Assembly: GCA_942491665.1 (NCBI GenBank) | Contig: CALOBR010000016.1 | Location: 186,001 to 250,000 of the forward strand | Origin: CAVQGZ01 sp942491665 | GTDB lineage: Bacteria; Actinomycetota; Actinomycetes; Jiangellales; Jiangellaceae | DNA: 64,000 nucleotides | Direction: 5' to 3' | Shown here: piece by piece, positions 42,312-50,503 of the stretch | Layout: every line of letters starts with the position of its first letter | How positions within the stretch are numbered: the first letter of the stretch is position 1 | Notes under the pieces: generated by a model | Database searches by the model: none | What the model was told of the DNA's origin: nothing | What the model saw: only the letters and a program-made list of their open reading frames with translations | Position numbers and translations under genes: made by a program

Positions 42312-43991
42312 CTACCCGGGTGCCAGATGAGTGAGCACCTGGGTGATGACGACCGACCCCTCACCCACGCTCGCGGCCACGCGCTTCACCGACCCTGAGC
42401 GCACGTCGCCCACCGCGAACACCCCGGGCAACGAGGTTTCGTAGGGCAGGGGCGGCCGGTCGAGCGGCCAGACGTCGGCGGACACGTCGCGGCCGGTGAG
42501 CACGTACCCGCGTTCGTCGCTGCACACCGCGGCCGGGAGCCACTGGGTGTGGGGCACCGCGCCGATCATGATGAGCAGACCCTCCACGTCGATCTGCTGG
42601 GTCTGCCCGCTGCTACGGTCGCGCACCGTCATGCCGCGCAGCCGGTCCTCACCCGACCCGGCGACCGCCTCGACGCCGGTCAGCACGGTCACCTTCGACT
42701 CCGCCTCCAGCTCGTCGATGAGGTAGCGCGACATGCTCACCTCGAGCGTGCTGTCGCGCACGAGCAGGGTCACGTGGCTGGCGTAGCGGGCCAGGTACAT
42801 CACCGCCTGCCCGGCGGAGTTGCCGCCGCCGACGACGGCGACCGGCACCCCGGTGAACGACCGTGCTTCTGACGGGGACGCCCCGTAGAACACCCCCGAC
42901 CCCAGGTGGCACTCGATCGACTCCACCCCGAGGCGCCGGTAGGCGACACCGAGGGCCAGCACCACGCTGCGGGTGCGCACCTCGCCCTGGCCGGCGACCT
43001 CGACGACGAGCCCGTCGCCCTCGGTGCGCATCGAGGTGACCTCCTGGGTGAGCATGAAGCGGGCGCCGAAGACCCAGGCCTGCTGGTAGCCGCGCTGGGC
43101 CAGCTCGGCTCCGGTGACGCCGCGGTTGAACCCCAGGTAGTTGCGGATCAGCGTGCTCGTGGCGGCCTGCCCGCCCAGGGCCTCACGCTCGACGACGAGC
43201 GCCTGCAGGCCCTCGGCAGCCGCGTAGACGGCGGTGGCGAGTCCGGACGGGCCGGCACCGACGATCACGACGTCCACCGACTCCGACTCCGACATCTCGG
43301 TGCTCACCCCGTACCCGCGCACGAGCTCGGTGCCCGAGGGGTCGCGCAGCACGCGGTTGCCCAGCGCCGGCATCACGACGATCACCTGAGCCGGGTCGTC
43401 GAGCTCGACGCCGGCGTCGAGCAGCAGCCGTCCGGCGGCGAGGCTGTCGCGGTCGATGAGCTGGTGCGGCACACCGTTGCGGGTGAGCAGGTTGTCGAGC
43501 TCGTGTCCCCGCGCTGCCCAGCGTGCGCAGATGACAGCGATCTCCGGTGGCCCCTGCGCTCGGGTGCGGCTCCACTCGTGCAAGAACTCGCCGATGGTGC
43601 GGTGGAAGTACTCGTCGGGGGACTTCCACGGCTTGAGGACGTAGTAGTCGATCTCACCGAGCGACATCCCACGCAAGATGAGGTCGGCCGTTTCTCGGTC
43701 CGCCCAGCCGCCCCACGGGATGAGCAGAGCGCGTCGGGCGTCCGGGAACTGCGTGCGGGTGCTGGCCAGCAGGGTCTCGACCTCGTCCTGCGCCAGATCG
43801 GAGTCGAGCAGCAGCAGCGCCAGGTCGCCGCCAGCCGTCGCGGTGCGGGCCAGCTCGTCGGTCGCAGCGCGCAGGCTCGACTCCCCGCGCACGCGAAAGT
43901 CACCGCCGAGGCGGCGGGAGAGCTCGCCCTCGGTGCGGTCGAGAGCGTCGAGGTCGGCGTCCACGGCAAGGACGAGCGGGCGGCGGGACAT
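42312..43991 (-). CDS. Fused receiver / thioredoxin-reductase-like flavoprotein
   Basis: 559 aa. REC-like domain (about 1-130; LLLLDSD carries the phospho-Asp position, YYVLKPW the Lys), a glutaredoxin/thioredoxin-like domain (about 150-225; EIAVICARWAARGHEL), then a TrxR-type domain with FAD motif VIVGAGPSGLATA (about 240-252) and NADPH motif VAVVGGGNSAGQAV. The C-x-x-C of thioredoxin reductase is absent (GVFYGASPSEARSF), so it cannot reduce thioredoxin the usual way; a phosphorelay-gated redox role is inference. NCBI uses the name fused response regulator/thioredoxin-disulfide reductase for this arrangement (recall). Confidence 0.85.
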   Translation of the reverse strand: MSRRPLVLAVDADLDALDRTEGELSRRLGGDFRVRGESSLRAATDELARTATAGGDLALLLLDSDLAQDEVETLLASTRTQFPDARRALLIPWGGWADRETADLILRGMSLGEIDYYVLKPWKSPDEYFHRTIGEFLHEWSRTRAQGPPEIAVICARWAARGHELDNLLTRNGVPHQLIDRDSLAAGRLLLDAGVELDDPAQVIVVMPALGNRVLRDPSGTELVRGYGVSTEMSESESVDVVIVGAGPSGLATAVYAAAEGLQALVVEREALGGQAATSTLIRNYLGFNRGVTGAELAQRGYQQAWVFGARFMLTQEVTSMRTEGDGLVVEVAGQGEVRTRSVVLALGVAYRRLGVESIECHLGSGVFYGASPSEARSFTGVPVAVVGGGNSAGQAVMYLARYASHVTLLVRDSTLEVSMSRYLIDELEAESKVTVLTGVEAVAGSGEDRLRGMTVRDRSSGQTQQIDVEGLLIMIGAVPHTQWLPAAVCSDERGYVLTGRDVSADVWPLDRPPLPYETSLPGVFAVGDVRSGSVKRVAASVGEGSVVITQVLTHLAPG

Positions 43992-44058
43992 GTGCGCTGA
44001 CGCTAGCCGTCGTCGGCTTGCGGGACCGACGCGGCAGCGCCATGGCACGGTTGTCGTT

Positions 44059-44931
44059 GTGCCCGCCCTGCCCGCTGCTGACGCCCCCGACCCGCGAACC
44101 GTCGACGCGGACTACCGCGACGTCAATCGGGCCAGCTGGGACGAGCGTGCGCCCGCGCACGCCGCGTCCGCCGACTACGCGGTGCAGCGCTTCGCCGACG
44201 ACCCGACCTTCATCAGTGACGTCGTGCGCTTCGACCTTCCGCTGCTCGGCGACGTCGCCGGGCTGCGGGGGGTGCACCTGCAATGCCACATCGGCACCGA
44301 CACGGTCTCGCTGGCGCGGCTTGGCGCCACGATGACGGGGCTCGACTTCTCGTCGACATCCCTGGCGGAGGCCCGCCGGCTTGCAGCCGGCGCCGGTGCC
44401 GATGTCGCGTTCGTCGAGGGGGACGTCTACGACGCCGTGGCTCTTCTCGAGCCCGAGGGTTTCGACCTGGTCTTCACCGGCATCGGCGCTCTGTGCTGGC
44501 TACCCAGCATCACGCGATGGGCCGACGTGGTGGCGGGTCTGCTGCGTCCGGGGGGCCGGCTGTTCATCCGCGAGGGTCATCCGGTGCTGTGGTCGCTGGA
44601 GTACGAGCGTGACGACGCGCTGCTCGTGATCGACTACCCCTACTTCGAGCACGCGGAACCCGTCGTGGAGACCTCCGGCGGCACGTACGTCGACACCGAC
44701 GTGACGTTCGCGGCCACGGTGACGCACTCGTGGAACCATGGTCTCGGTGAGATCGTGACGGCTCTGCTCGAGCGGGGGTTCGAGATCACCGGGCTGGTCG
44801 AGCACGACAGCGTGCCCTGGGTGGCGGTCGAGGGGCAGATGGAGCCCATCGGCGGCGGTGAGTACCGGCTGGTCGACCGGCCGGGGCGACTGCCGCACAG
44901 CTACACCCTGCAGGCTCGCAAGGTGCGCTAG
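44059..44931 (+). CDS. Class I SAM-dependent methyltransferase
   Basis: 290 aa. YRDVNRASWDERAPAHAAS at the N-terminus, motif I region VHLQCHIGTDTVSLARLGA (GxGxG-like loop with Gln-Cys-His), motif II MTGLDFSSTS, and VFTGIGALCWLPSITRWAD. The LQCH variant of motif I is typical of a widespread actinobacterial methyltransferase group. GTG 44059 chosen after the divergent flavoprotein; upstream sequence lacks an RBS. Overlaps the DUF2277 gene stop by 4 nt, convergent. Confidence 0.84.
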   Translation: MPALPAADAPDPRTVDADYRDVNRASWDERAPAHAASADYAVQRFADDPTFISDVVRFDLPLLGDVAGLRGVHLQCHIGTDTVSLARLGATMTGLDFSSTSLAEARRLAAGAGADVAFVEGDVYDAVALLEPEGFDLVFTGIGALCWLPSITRWADVVAGLLRPGGRLFIREGHPVLWSLEYERDDALLVIDYPYFEHAEPVVETSGGTYVDTDVTFAATVTHSWNHGLGEIVTALLERGFEITGLVEHDSVPWVAVEGQMEPIGGGEYRLVDRPGRLPHSYTLQARKVR

Positions 44932-45143
44932 CGGGCCGCTCCTCGCACCTGCAGCGTGTCGAGAAGCCGCTGCGTCGAGGCGGCGACCTCTCCCACGGCC
45001 GCGTCGAAGGCCGCGGCGTTGTGGGCGGCCGGCGTGCGAAAGCCGCTGATCTTGCGGACGTACTGCAGCGCCGCGGCGTGCACGTCGCCGTCGCCGACGT
45101 CCTCGGTATACGGCGGTCGCAGAGTCTTGATGCTTCGGCACAT
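44928..45143 (-). CDS. DUF2277 family protein
   Basis: 71 aa. MCRSIKTLRPPYTEDVGDGD, AAALQYVRKISGFRTPAAHN and VGEVAASTQRLLDTL match the small DUF2277 family, which has a conserved N-terminal Met-Cys-Arg-x-I. Function unknown; often linked to redox or DNA-related genes in actinobacteria by proximity only. 10 nt downstream of the membrane acyltransferase on the same strand. Confidence 0.85.
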   Translation of the reverse strand: MCRSIKTLRPPYTEDVGDGDVHAAALQYVRKISGFRTPAAHNAAAFDAAVGEVAASTQRLLDTLQVRGAAR

Positions 45144-45153
45144 GGTGGCGACG

Positions 45154-46335
45154 CTAGCCGGGGCGCTCAGCGACGGGCCGCTCGTTGGCTCCCGGCACGA
45201 TCACGCGGCTGACCGTGCGCGAGATGAGCTGCGTGAGGCGTTCGAGCGGGCCCTGGCCCAGCAGGCCCCGCCACACGAGCGCGAACACGACCACCGCGAC
45301 CACGTGCCACCCGTACGCCATCGGCATCGTTCGCGGCAGCAGCGTGTCGAGCAGCACGATGTGCAGGCTGTAGAGGGTCAGGGTCATGCTGCCGACCGCG
45401 ACCAGCGGGGCGGCCCACCACTGCGGGCGGGTGAGCACGAATAGGAAGAAGCCGAGCACCGCCAGAGCGGCGCCGATGGTCGTGGCGAGGTCGAACGGCG
45501 TCGCTGTGTGCGGCGCGGCCACCACCAGCCACCACCACGACCCGGTGGGGGTGGTGCCGAAGAGCCCGGTGGCGAGCATCTGCTCCAACGGGGCGCCGAA
45601 CAGCTCCGGGGTCTGCGCCCGAAGTGCGTCCAGCCCGCCGAAGCGGTCGAGCAGCACCGCGGAGACGACGCGGGCGGCCACGGCCACGGCGGCACCCCCG
45701 GCGAGCAGCCACCGGGCGACGGTGCGGCTGCGCAGATCGAGCTTGCCGACGGCGAGCCCGGCGAACAGGTAGGCCATCCAGGGCAGTGCGGGGTAGTAGC
45801 CGGTGAGGGTGAGCTCGGAGAGGCTGTCCCACCAGGGTCGGTCGAAGAAGTCCAGGGTCGGCACCGCGTACGACGCCGGCGCGACGTTCGGCCGGAGCAC
45901 CTGCGACAGCACCGGTGCGAGCACGACCGTGCCGAGCGACCAGGCGGCCAGCGCCCGCGCGCTCAGGCCGAGGAACGGCAACGCCAGCACGAAGAAGACG
46001 CCGTAGTACACGAGGATCACCGCGACGCCGGAGTCTGGGATACCCAACGCCAGGCCCAGCCCGACGAGCAGCAGGGCGCGGGTGGCGACGTTGACGCGAT
46101 CGCGGGCGCGCTGTCGCCCAGAGGTCGCCGCAGTCCACCTCGTGAGCAGCGCGAGGCCAACCCCGGCGAGGACGGCGAACAGCGCGGACGAGCGACCGGC
46201 CGCGAGAAGGAAGGCCAGCGTGACGTTCCCGTCGGCGTCCACGGGCGCCACGATGTGCACCGCCATCATGCCCAGCAGGGCTACTCCGCGGGCGGCGTCC
46301 ACACCCAGCACGCGGTGCCGGGTCCAGGTGCTCAC
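45154..46335 (-). CDS. Acyltransferase-like membrane protein (DUF418/HGSNAT-type)
   Basis: 393 aa, about ten predicted membrane helices. N-terminal RVLGVDAARGVALLGMMAVH is the start of the heparan-alpha-glucosaminide N-acetyltransferase-like/DUF418 family, and the C-terminal half has LTLYSLHIVLLDTLLP. These transfer acyl groups across the membrane to sugars or unknown acceptors. Starts GTG 46335 divergent from the VOC gene. Co-transcribed with DUF2277. Confidence 0.8.
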   Translation of the reverse strand: MSTWTRHRVLGVDAARGVALLGMMAVHIVAPVDADGNVTLAFLLAAGRSSALFAVLAGVGLALLTRWTAATSGRQRARDRVNVATRALLLVGLGLALGIPDSGVAVILVYYGVFFVLALPFLGLSARALAAWSLGTVVLAPVLSQVLRPNVAPASYAVPTLDFFDRPWWDSLSELTLTGYYPALPWMAYLFAGLAVGKLDLRSRTVARWLLAGGAAVAVAARVVSAVLLDRFGGLDALRAQTPELFGAPLEQMLATGLFGTTPTGSWWWLVVAAPHTATPFDLATTIGAALAVLGFFLFVLTRPQWWAAPLVAVGSMTLTLYSLHIVLLDTLLPRTMPMAYGWHVVAVVVFALVWRGLLGQGPLERLTQLISRTVSRVIVPGANERPVAERPG

Positions 46336-46418
46336 GCGCGCACGGTAGAGGGCACCGCCGGCACCCGCCGTGTGACCCCGGTTACCCGGTGCCGGGTGGG
46401 TGCTGCTTCTATGTCGCC

Positions 46419-47057
46419 ATGCGCCTGGACCACGTCGTGTACGCGGCAGAGCCGGACGGGCTGGAGGCGACTGCCTCCCGGCTCGCCTCCGCGCTGCGTG
46501 CGGAGTTCATCGATGGCGGGGTCCATCCCGGCTTCGGAACACGCAACAAGATCCTCCCCCTCGCCAAGAATCACTACCTCGAGGTAGTCGAGGTGCTGGA
46601 CCATCCCGCGGTCGACAAGATGCCCTTCGGGCAGGCCGTGCGGGCACGCTCGGCCGAGGGTGGAGGGTGGCTGGGCTGGGTGGTCGCCGTTGGCGACATC
46701 GCGCCGGTCGAGCAGCGTCTCGGACGCGCCGCCTATCAGGGCCACCGCACGCGGCCGGACGGGACGGAGCTGTTCTGGAAGCAGATCGGCGTCACCGGTC
46801 TGATCAACGACCCGCAGCTCCCGTTCTTCATCTCGTGGGAGATCGACGAGTCGCTGCACCCCAGCAGCAGCACCACGGGGCAGGTCGGTCTGTCTCGGCT
46901 CGACATCGCCGGCGACCCGCAGCGGCTGGCCGACTGGCTCGGCGAGCCGGAGAGTCATCCCCTCGACGACGTCGAGGTCGAGTGGCTGGCCCCGCACGGG
47001 ACCCCCGGTCTGCTTGCCGCACACTTCACGACACCGGACGGCACGGTGCGCATCTAG
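46419..47057 (+). CDS. VOC/glyoxalase-like domain protein
   Basis: 212 aa. MRLDHVVYAAEPDGLEAT (first metal-ligand His), GTRNKILPLAKNHYLEVVEV (Glu ligand) and a second half SRLDIAGDPQRLADWL define a two-module glyoxalase-like (Glyoxalase_3, PF13468-type) fold. Reaction unknown. No RBS at ATG 46419, so possibly leaderless. Overlaps the convergent winged-helix gene by 4 nt. Confidence 0.8.
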   Translation: MRLDHVVYAAEPDGLEATASRLASALRAEFIDGGVHPGFGTRNKILPLAKNHYLEVVEVLDHPAVDKMPFGQAVRARSAEGGGWLGWVVAVGDIAPVEQRLGRAAYQGHRTRPDGTELFWKQIGVTGLINDPQLPFFISWEIDESLHPSSSTTGQVGLSRLDIAGDPQRLADWLGEPESHPLDDVEVEWLAPHGTPGLLAAHFTTPDGTVRI

Positions 47058-47359
47058 CCCTTCGACGGGACGTCGAGGTTCTCGGCGGGGACGAACAGGG
47101 CGAGCAGGTCGGCTACCTCACGCTCGGCCTCGAGCGGGTGGCGGAAGCGACCACCGGACAGCAGCCGGTAGCGGTTGCGTCGGCCCACCCGGGTGACCTC
47201 GACGTACTCCAGGTCGGCGAGGTCGTGCACGATCTTCTGGGCCGCCCTCTCGGTGATGCCAACGCGCGCGGCGATGTCGCGCAGCCTGATGTCGGGGTCG
47301 CGAGCGATGCAGAGCAGGACGTGAGCGTGATTCGTGAGAAACGTCCAACTGTCGGCCAC
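47054..47359 (-). CDS. Winged-helix transcriptional regulator
   Basis: 101 aa. TNHAHVLLCIARDPDIRLRD then IAARVGITERAAQKIVHDLA and VTRVGRRNRYRLL form a MarR/ArsR-like winged helix (helix-turn-helix about 28-50, wing about 58-72). GTG 47359 is chosen as the first sensible start; RBS weak. No cysteines or obvious ligand site beyond the fold. Target unknown, possibly the adjacent VOC or divergent genes. Confidence 0.75.
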   Translation of the reverse strand: MADSWTFLTNHAHVLLCIARDPDIRLRDIAARVGITERAAQKIVHDLADLEYVEVTRVGRRNRYRLLSGGRFRHPLEAEREVADLLALFVPAENLDVPSKG

Positions 47360-47439
47360 CAGATGACGGTAGCAACGAGATTCCGGTATTGCGCGCGTGT
47401 TCGTCGTGGTGGGGCGCTCACGTGCGCGAGACCCTCCAC

Positions 47440-48189
47440 TCACGCGAGCGCGGCGACCGCTCGTCGCGTCTGGCCGACGTACCCGCCGCCGAAGAGCACG
47501 ACGTGCACGAGCAACGGGTGCAGCCAGAAGAACGGCACCCGCTCGTCCCATCCCGGCGCCAGGGGCGACGTGGCGTGGTAGGCGTCGCGCACGTCGCCCA
47601 GGTAGGGCAGACCGAAGAGTGCGAGCATCGCCAGGTCGGCCTCCGGGTGACCGCCGTGCGCCGCGCCGCCGTCGACCAGCACGGCCCCGTCAGGGGTCCA
47701 GACGACGTTGCCTGACCAGAGGTCGCCGTGCACCCGGGCGGGGGCAGCCGCGGGGGGGCCGTGCGCGGCGACGGCGCGCTCGACGGCGTCGGCGTCCGAC
47801 GTACTCAGCAGGCCGCGATCGACGGCCCCGCGCAGGTACGGCTCGATGCGTCCGCTCCACCAGAGGTCGGTGAACGATGGGTAGGGGCCGTTGAGCAGCG
47901 GGAGCGGGCCGATGAAACCGTCGCCGTCGTCTCGCCCCCACACCGCAGACCCGGCGGCGTGCGTGCGGGCGAGGCGGTGACCGAGCTGCTGCGCCTGAGC
48001 GCGCGTCGGCGAGGCGGGCTTCAGGCGGTCCAGCACGATCTGCGACCGGTCCACGTCACGCACCGCCACGACGGGGACGCCGCCCACGGCCTCGGCCTCA
48101 GCCAGCCACGCCAGCCCACGTGCCTCGGACTCGAAGAACCCGTCCGGGGCCCCTGGGTCGCGCTTGACGAACGTGTCCGGTGGGCTCAC
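47440..48189 (-). CDS. Fructosamine kinase family protein
   Basis: 249 aa, APH/choline-kinase fold. FVKRD at the N-terminus carries the ATP Lys; RVHGDLWSGNVVW (about 152-164) is the catalytic loop with Asp and Asn; VDGGAAHGGHPEADLAML has the DFG-like position read as D-G-G, with HPEADLAM the family signature. Bacterial members phosphorylate ribulosamine/erythrulosamine adducts for deglycation. GTG start overlaps the phosphatase stop (GTGA), third gene of a nitroreductase-phosphatase-kinase operon. Confidence 0.88.
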   Translation of the reverse strand: MSPPDTFVKRDPGAPDGFFESEARGLAWLAEAEAVGGVPVVAVRDVDRSQIVLDRLKPASPTRAQAQQLGHRLARTHAAGSAVWGRDDGDGFIGPLPLLNGPYPSFTDLWWSGRIEPYLRGAVDRGLLSTSDADAVERAVAAHGPPAAAPARVHGDLWSGNVVWTPDGAVLVDGGAAHGGHPEADLAMLALFGLPYLGDVRDAYHATSPLAPGWDERVPFFWLHPLLVHVVLFGGGYVGQTRRAVAALA

Positions 48190-48716
48190 CGGGCCGGGCC
48201 GGCCCCGGCCACGTGGGCCTTCAGCAACGGGAGCAGCCCGGCGACCGAGCGCTCGATGATGTCCAGGCCCGCGTCGAAGTCCGCCTCGTCGCCGTAGTAC
48301 GGGTCCGGAACGTCGTACTCGCCCGCGGTGTCAGCCAACGGGTCGAAGGTGCGCAGCAGCATCACGCGCTGGGCCGCGCTGGGCTCGGGGGCCAGCCGAC
48401 GCATCGTGCGCAGGTTGTCCTCGTCCATCACCAGCAGCAGGTCGCGCCCGTCGAACCAGGCTGGACCGACCTGTCGCGCCCGGTGGGAACGACCGTCGTA
48501 GCCGCGCCGGGCGAGGGCGTCGCGGGCTCGGGGGTCCGCCGCCTCGCCCAGGTGCCACGACCCGGTGCCACCGGAGTCGACGTCGACCAGGTCGCCCAGC
48601 CCCGCCTCGTCCACACGATGGCGTAGGACGGCCTCAGCCATCGGGGATCGGCAGATGTTGCCCAGGCACACCATGCTCACCCGGTAGGGCGAGCCCGCAG
48701 CCGGCGGCAGGGTCAT
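48186..48716 (-). CDS. Low-molecular-weight protein tyrosine phosphatase
   Basis: 176 aa. P-loop VCLGNICRSPMAE (C-x5-R, Cys17) near the N-terminus and the general-acid Asp in VPDPYYGDEADFDA (about 137). LMW-PTPs remove phosphate from Tyr, and pair with fructosamine kinases in deglycation operons as a phosphatase for the phosphorylated adducts (recall of conserved linkage). ATGA overlap with the nitroreductase stop and GTGA with the kinase start, so a tightly coupled operon. Confidence 0.93.
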   Translation of the reverse strand: MTLPPAAGSPYRVSMVCLGNICRSPMAEAVLRHRVDEAGLGDLVDVDSGGTGSWHLGEAADPRARDALARRGYDGRSHRARQVGPAWFDGRDLLLVMDEDNLRTMRRLAPEPSAAQRVMLLRTFDPLADTAGEYDVPDPYYGDEADFDAGLDIIERSVAGLLPLLKAHVAGAGPAR

Positions 48717-49690
48717 CGCCGGTCGAGAACCTCGTCGACCGAGCGTCGGGCTGCCGACACGGTGGGGTCGCCGTAGCCCAGCCTCACCACCATCTGCGGG
48801 TGGCCGAACCCGGTGGTGGCATCGCGCACACGCCACCTGTGGGCAAGCATCTCCAGGGGCTCGTTGCGGAATGACGCCTGCACGCCGTCCAACGTGGCCT
48901 CGAGCAGCACCCGCTGCAGGGCCTGGCCGGCACGCAGCCAGTCGGTACGGCTGTCGCCGTAGGTGGACAGCACCGCAATCGTCGGTTCCACCTCGAACTC
49001 GCCGGTGTCGTCGATCGGCAGCGCGTGGTCGGGGTCGAAGTCGCGCACGCCTTGGTGCCCGTTCGTCGTCGGGCGCGCCATCGCACGCGTCGGTATCCCG
49101 TCGGTGCCCGGACGCGGCCGCACCCAGCTGCTCAGCTCGTCGTGACGACGTCCATCCCGAGCAATCTCGGTGGCCGCCTGGTCGGCGATCTCGAGCACAC
49201 GCTGTGCTGCGCCGGAGTCGAGCACGCTCAGCACGGCCCCTTCGGCCGAGGCCGCGTCGATGATGCGGTTGACGAGTCCCGAGCCGAGCTGTCGGTTGTG
49301 GAACGGGCCCCGGTTGGTGTGCCGCTCCGGGATGGCCCCGTGCAGCCAGCGCTCCTGCGGAGTCGGGGGCGTGCCCGGCGTGGCGGTGACGCGGGCGAGC
49401 AGACGTGGGTCGTGCGGGTCAGGGGCCAGGCGCACCAGCGGTTCCAGCGACTGGGTGCGCAGCGCCAGCCGCGCGTTGAACAGGCCGGAGCCGCACGAGA
49501 TCACCAAGAAACGGCCCAGCGGATCGGTCACGCGCAGCACTCGGGCCGAGTCGGCGAAGAGCTCGAACAGCGTCCCGTGCTCGTCGGCGGAGACGTCCCA
49601 ACGCCATGGCTGGGTGTTCAGGACGCTCGGCGCTCGGGTCGCCGCCTCGACGACCGCGCGTGCGTCGGCGTCCACGAGGCTGGTAGTCAC
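48713..49690 (-). CDS. Acg-like nitroreductase family protein
   Basis: 325 aa. AATRAPSVLNTQPWRWDV at the N-terminus, RLALRTQSLEPLV and IPERHTNRGPFHNRQL, and MLAHRWRVRDATTGFGHPQM match the Acg (Rv2032)/nitroreductase-like group, which binds FMN but often lacks nitroreductase activity. Acg is a DosR-regulon gene in M. tuberculosis. Starts GTG 49690, divergent from devR over a gap holding a DosR-box-like motif, so likely induced by hypoxia or NO here too. Confidence 0.87.
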   Translation of the reverse strand: MTTSLVDADARAVVEAATRAPSVLNTQPWRWDVSADEHGTLFELFADSARVLRVTDPLGRFLVISCGSGLFNARLALRTQSLEPLVRLAPDPHDPRLLARVTATPGTPPTPQERWLHGAIPERHTNRGPFHNRQLGSGLVNRIIDAASAEGAVLSVLDSGAAQRVLEIADQAATEIARDGRRHDELSSWVRPRPGTDGIPTRAMARPTTNGHQGVRDFDPDHALPIDDTGEFEVEPTIAVLSTYGDSRTDWLRAGQALQRVLLEATLDGVQASFRNEPLEMLAHRWRVRDATTGFGHPQMVVRLGYGDPTVSAARRSVDEVLDRR

Positions 49691-49727
49691 GAGTAGGACG
49701 ATCCGATCCCTGCCCCACTAGTTGGGA

Positions 49728-49741
49728 GGGTCGAAGGTCCC
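49728..49741. promoter_or_regulatory. DosR-box-like motif (nitroreductase / devR gap)
   Basis: GGGTCGAAGGTCCC matches 11 of 14 positions of the DosR core GGGACTWWAGTCCC (published consensus, recalled). It lies 32-51 nt from the devR start and 38 nt upstream of the nitroreductase start, so could serve either. An overlapping inverted repeat GGTCC-4 nt-GGACC occurs at 49736-49749. Weaker than the site at 52206. Confidence 0.5.
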
Positions 49742-49772
49742 CACGGACCGGGGAGTACGGGACAATCACCTC

Positions 49773-50498
49773 GTGACCGATCCCTCCGTCGGCCCTGCCG
49801 CCGACTTCACTGCCGCTGACCGCGATGCCTCGGAGTCCGCTGACGGGGTGGCAGGTGAGCAGATCCGCGTGTTCCTCCTCGACGACCACGAGCTGGTACG
49901 CCGAGGTCTGCACGACCTGCTGGAGGCGGAGCCAGACATCGCCGTCGTCGGCGAGTCGGGCCTCGCCAAGGAGGCCGCTCGCCGCATCCCGGCGCTGCGG
50001 CCGAACGTGGCCATCCTCGATGCCAGGCTGCCAGACGGCAGCGGCATTGATGTCTGCCGCGACATCCGCAGCGTCGACCCCAGCATCAACGCCCTCATCC
50101 TCACGTCCTACGACGACGACGAGGCGCTGTTCGCCGCCATCTTGGCCGGTGCGGCCGGCTACGTGCTCAAGCAGGTCAAGGGCTCCGACCTGGTCGACGC
50201 CGTTCGCCACGTGGCCGACGGCAAGTCGCTGCTCGACCCTGCGGTGACTGCCCGGGTGCTGGAGCGCGTGCGCAACGGGCGTAGCACTCCAGCCGAGCTG
50301 GAGTCACTGACCGAGCAAGAGCGGCGCATCTTGGCGCTCATCGCCGAGGGCCTCACCAACCGCCAGATCGCCGAGCGGATGTTCCTGGCGGAGAAGACCG
50401 TGAAGAATTACGTGTCGAGCCTGCTGGCCAAGCTCGGGCTGGAGCGGCGGACGCAGGCGGCGGTGCTCGCCTCGCGCCTGCTGCGCCAGGAGCCGTAG
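49773..50498 (+). CDS. devR: DevR/DosR-like response regulator
   Basis: 241 aa. Receiver: LLDDHELVRRGLHDLLEA, phospho-Asp in VAILDARLPDGSG, Lys in GYVLKQVKG. C-terminal LuxR HTH LTEQERRILALIAEGLTNRQ and FLAEKTVKNYVSSLLAKLGL, then ERRTQAAVLA, nearly identical in layout to M. tuberculosis DosR. GTG 49773; an N-terminal extension of about 28 residues precedes the receiver. Adjacent convergent sensor kinase gene 5 nt away. Confidence 0.88.
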   Translation: MTDPSVGPAADFTAADRDASESADGVAGEQIRVFLLDDHELVRRGLHDLLEAEPDIAVVGESGLAKEAARRIPALRPNVAILDARLPDGSGIDVCRDIRSVDPSINALILTSYDDDEALFAAILAGAAGYVLKQVKGSDLVDAVRHVADGKSLLDPAVTARVLERVRNGRSTPAELESLTEQERRILALIAEGLTNRQIAERMFLAEKTVKNYVSSLLAKLGLERRTQAAVLASRLLRQEP

Positions 50499-50503
50499 CC
50501 GAC

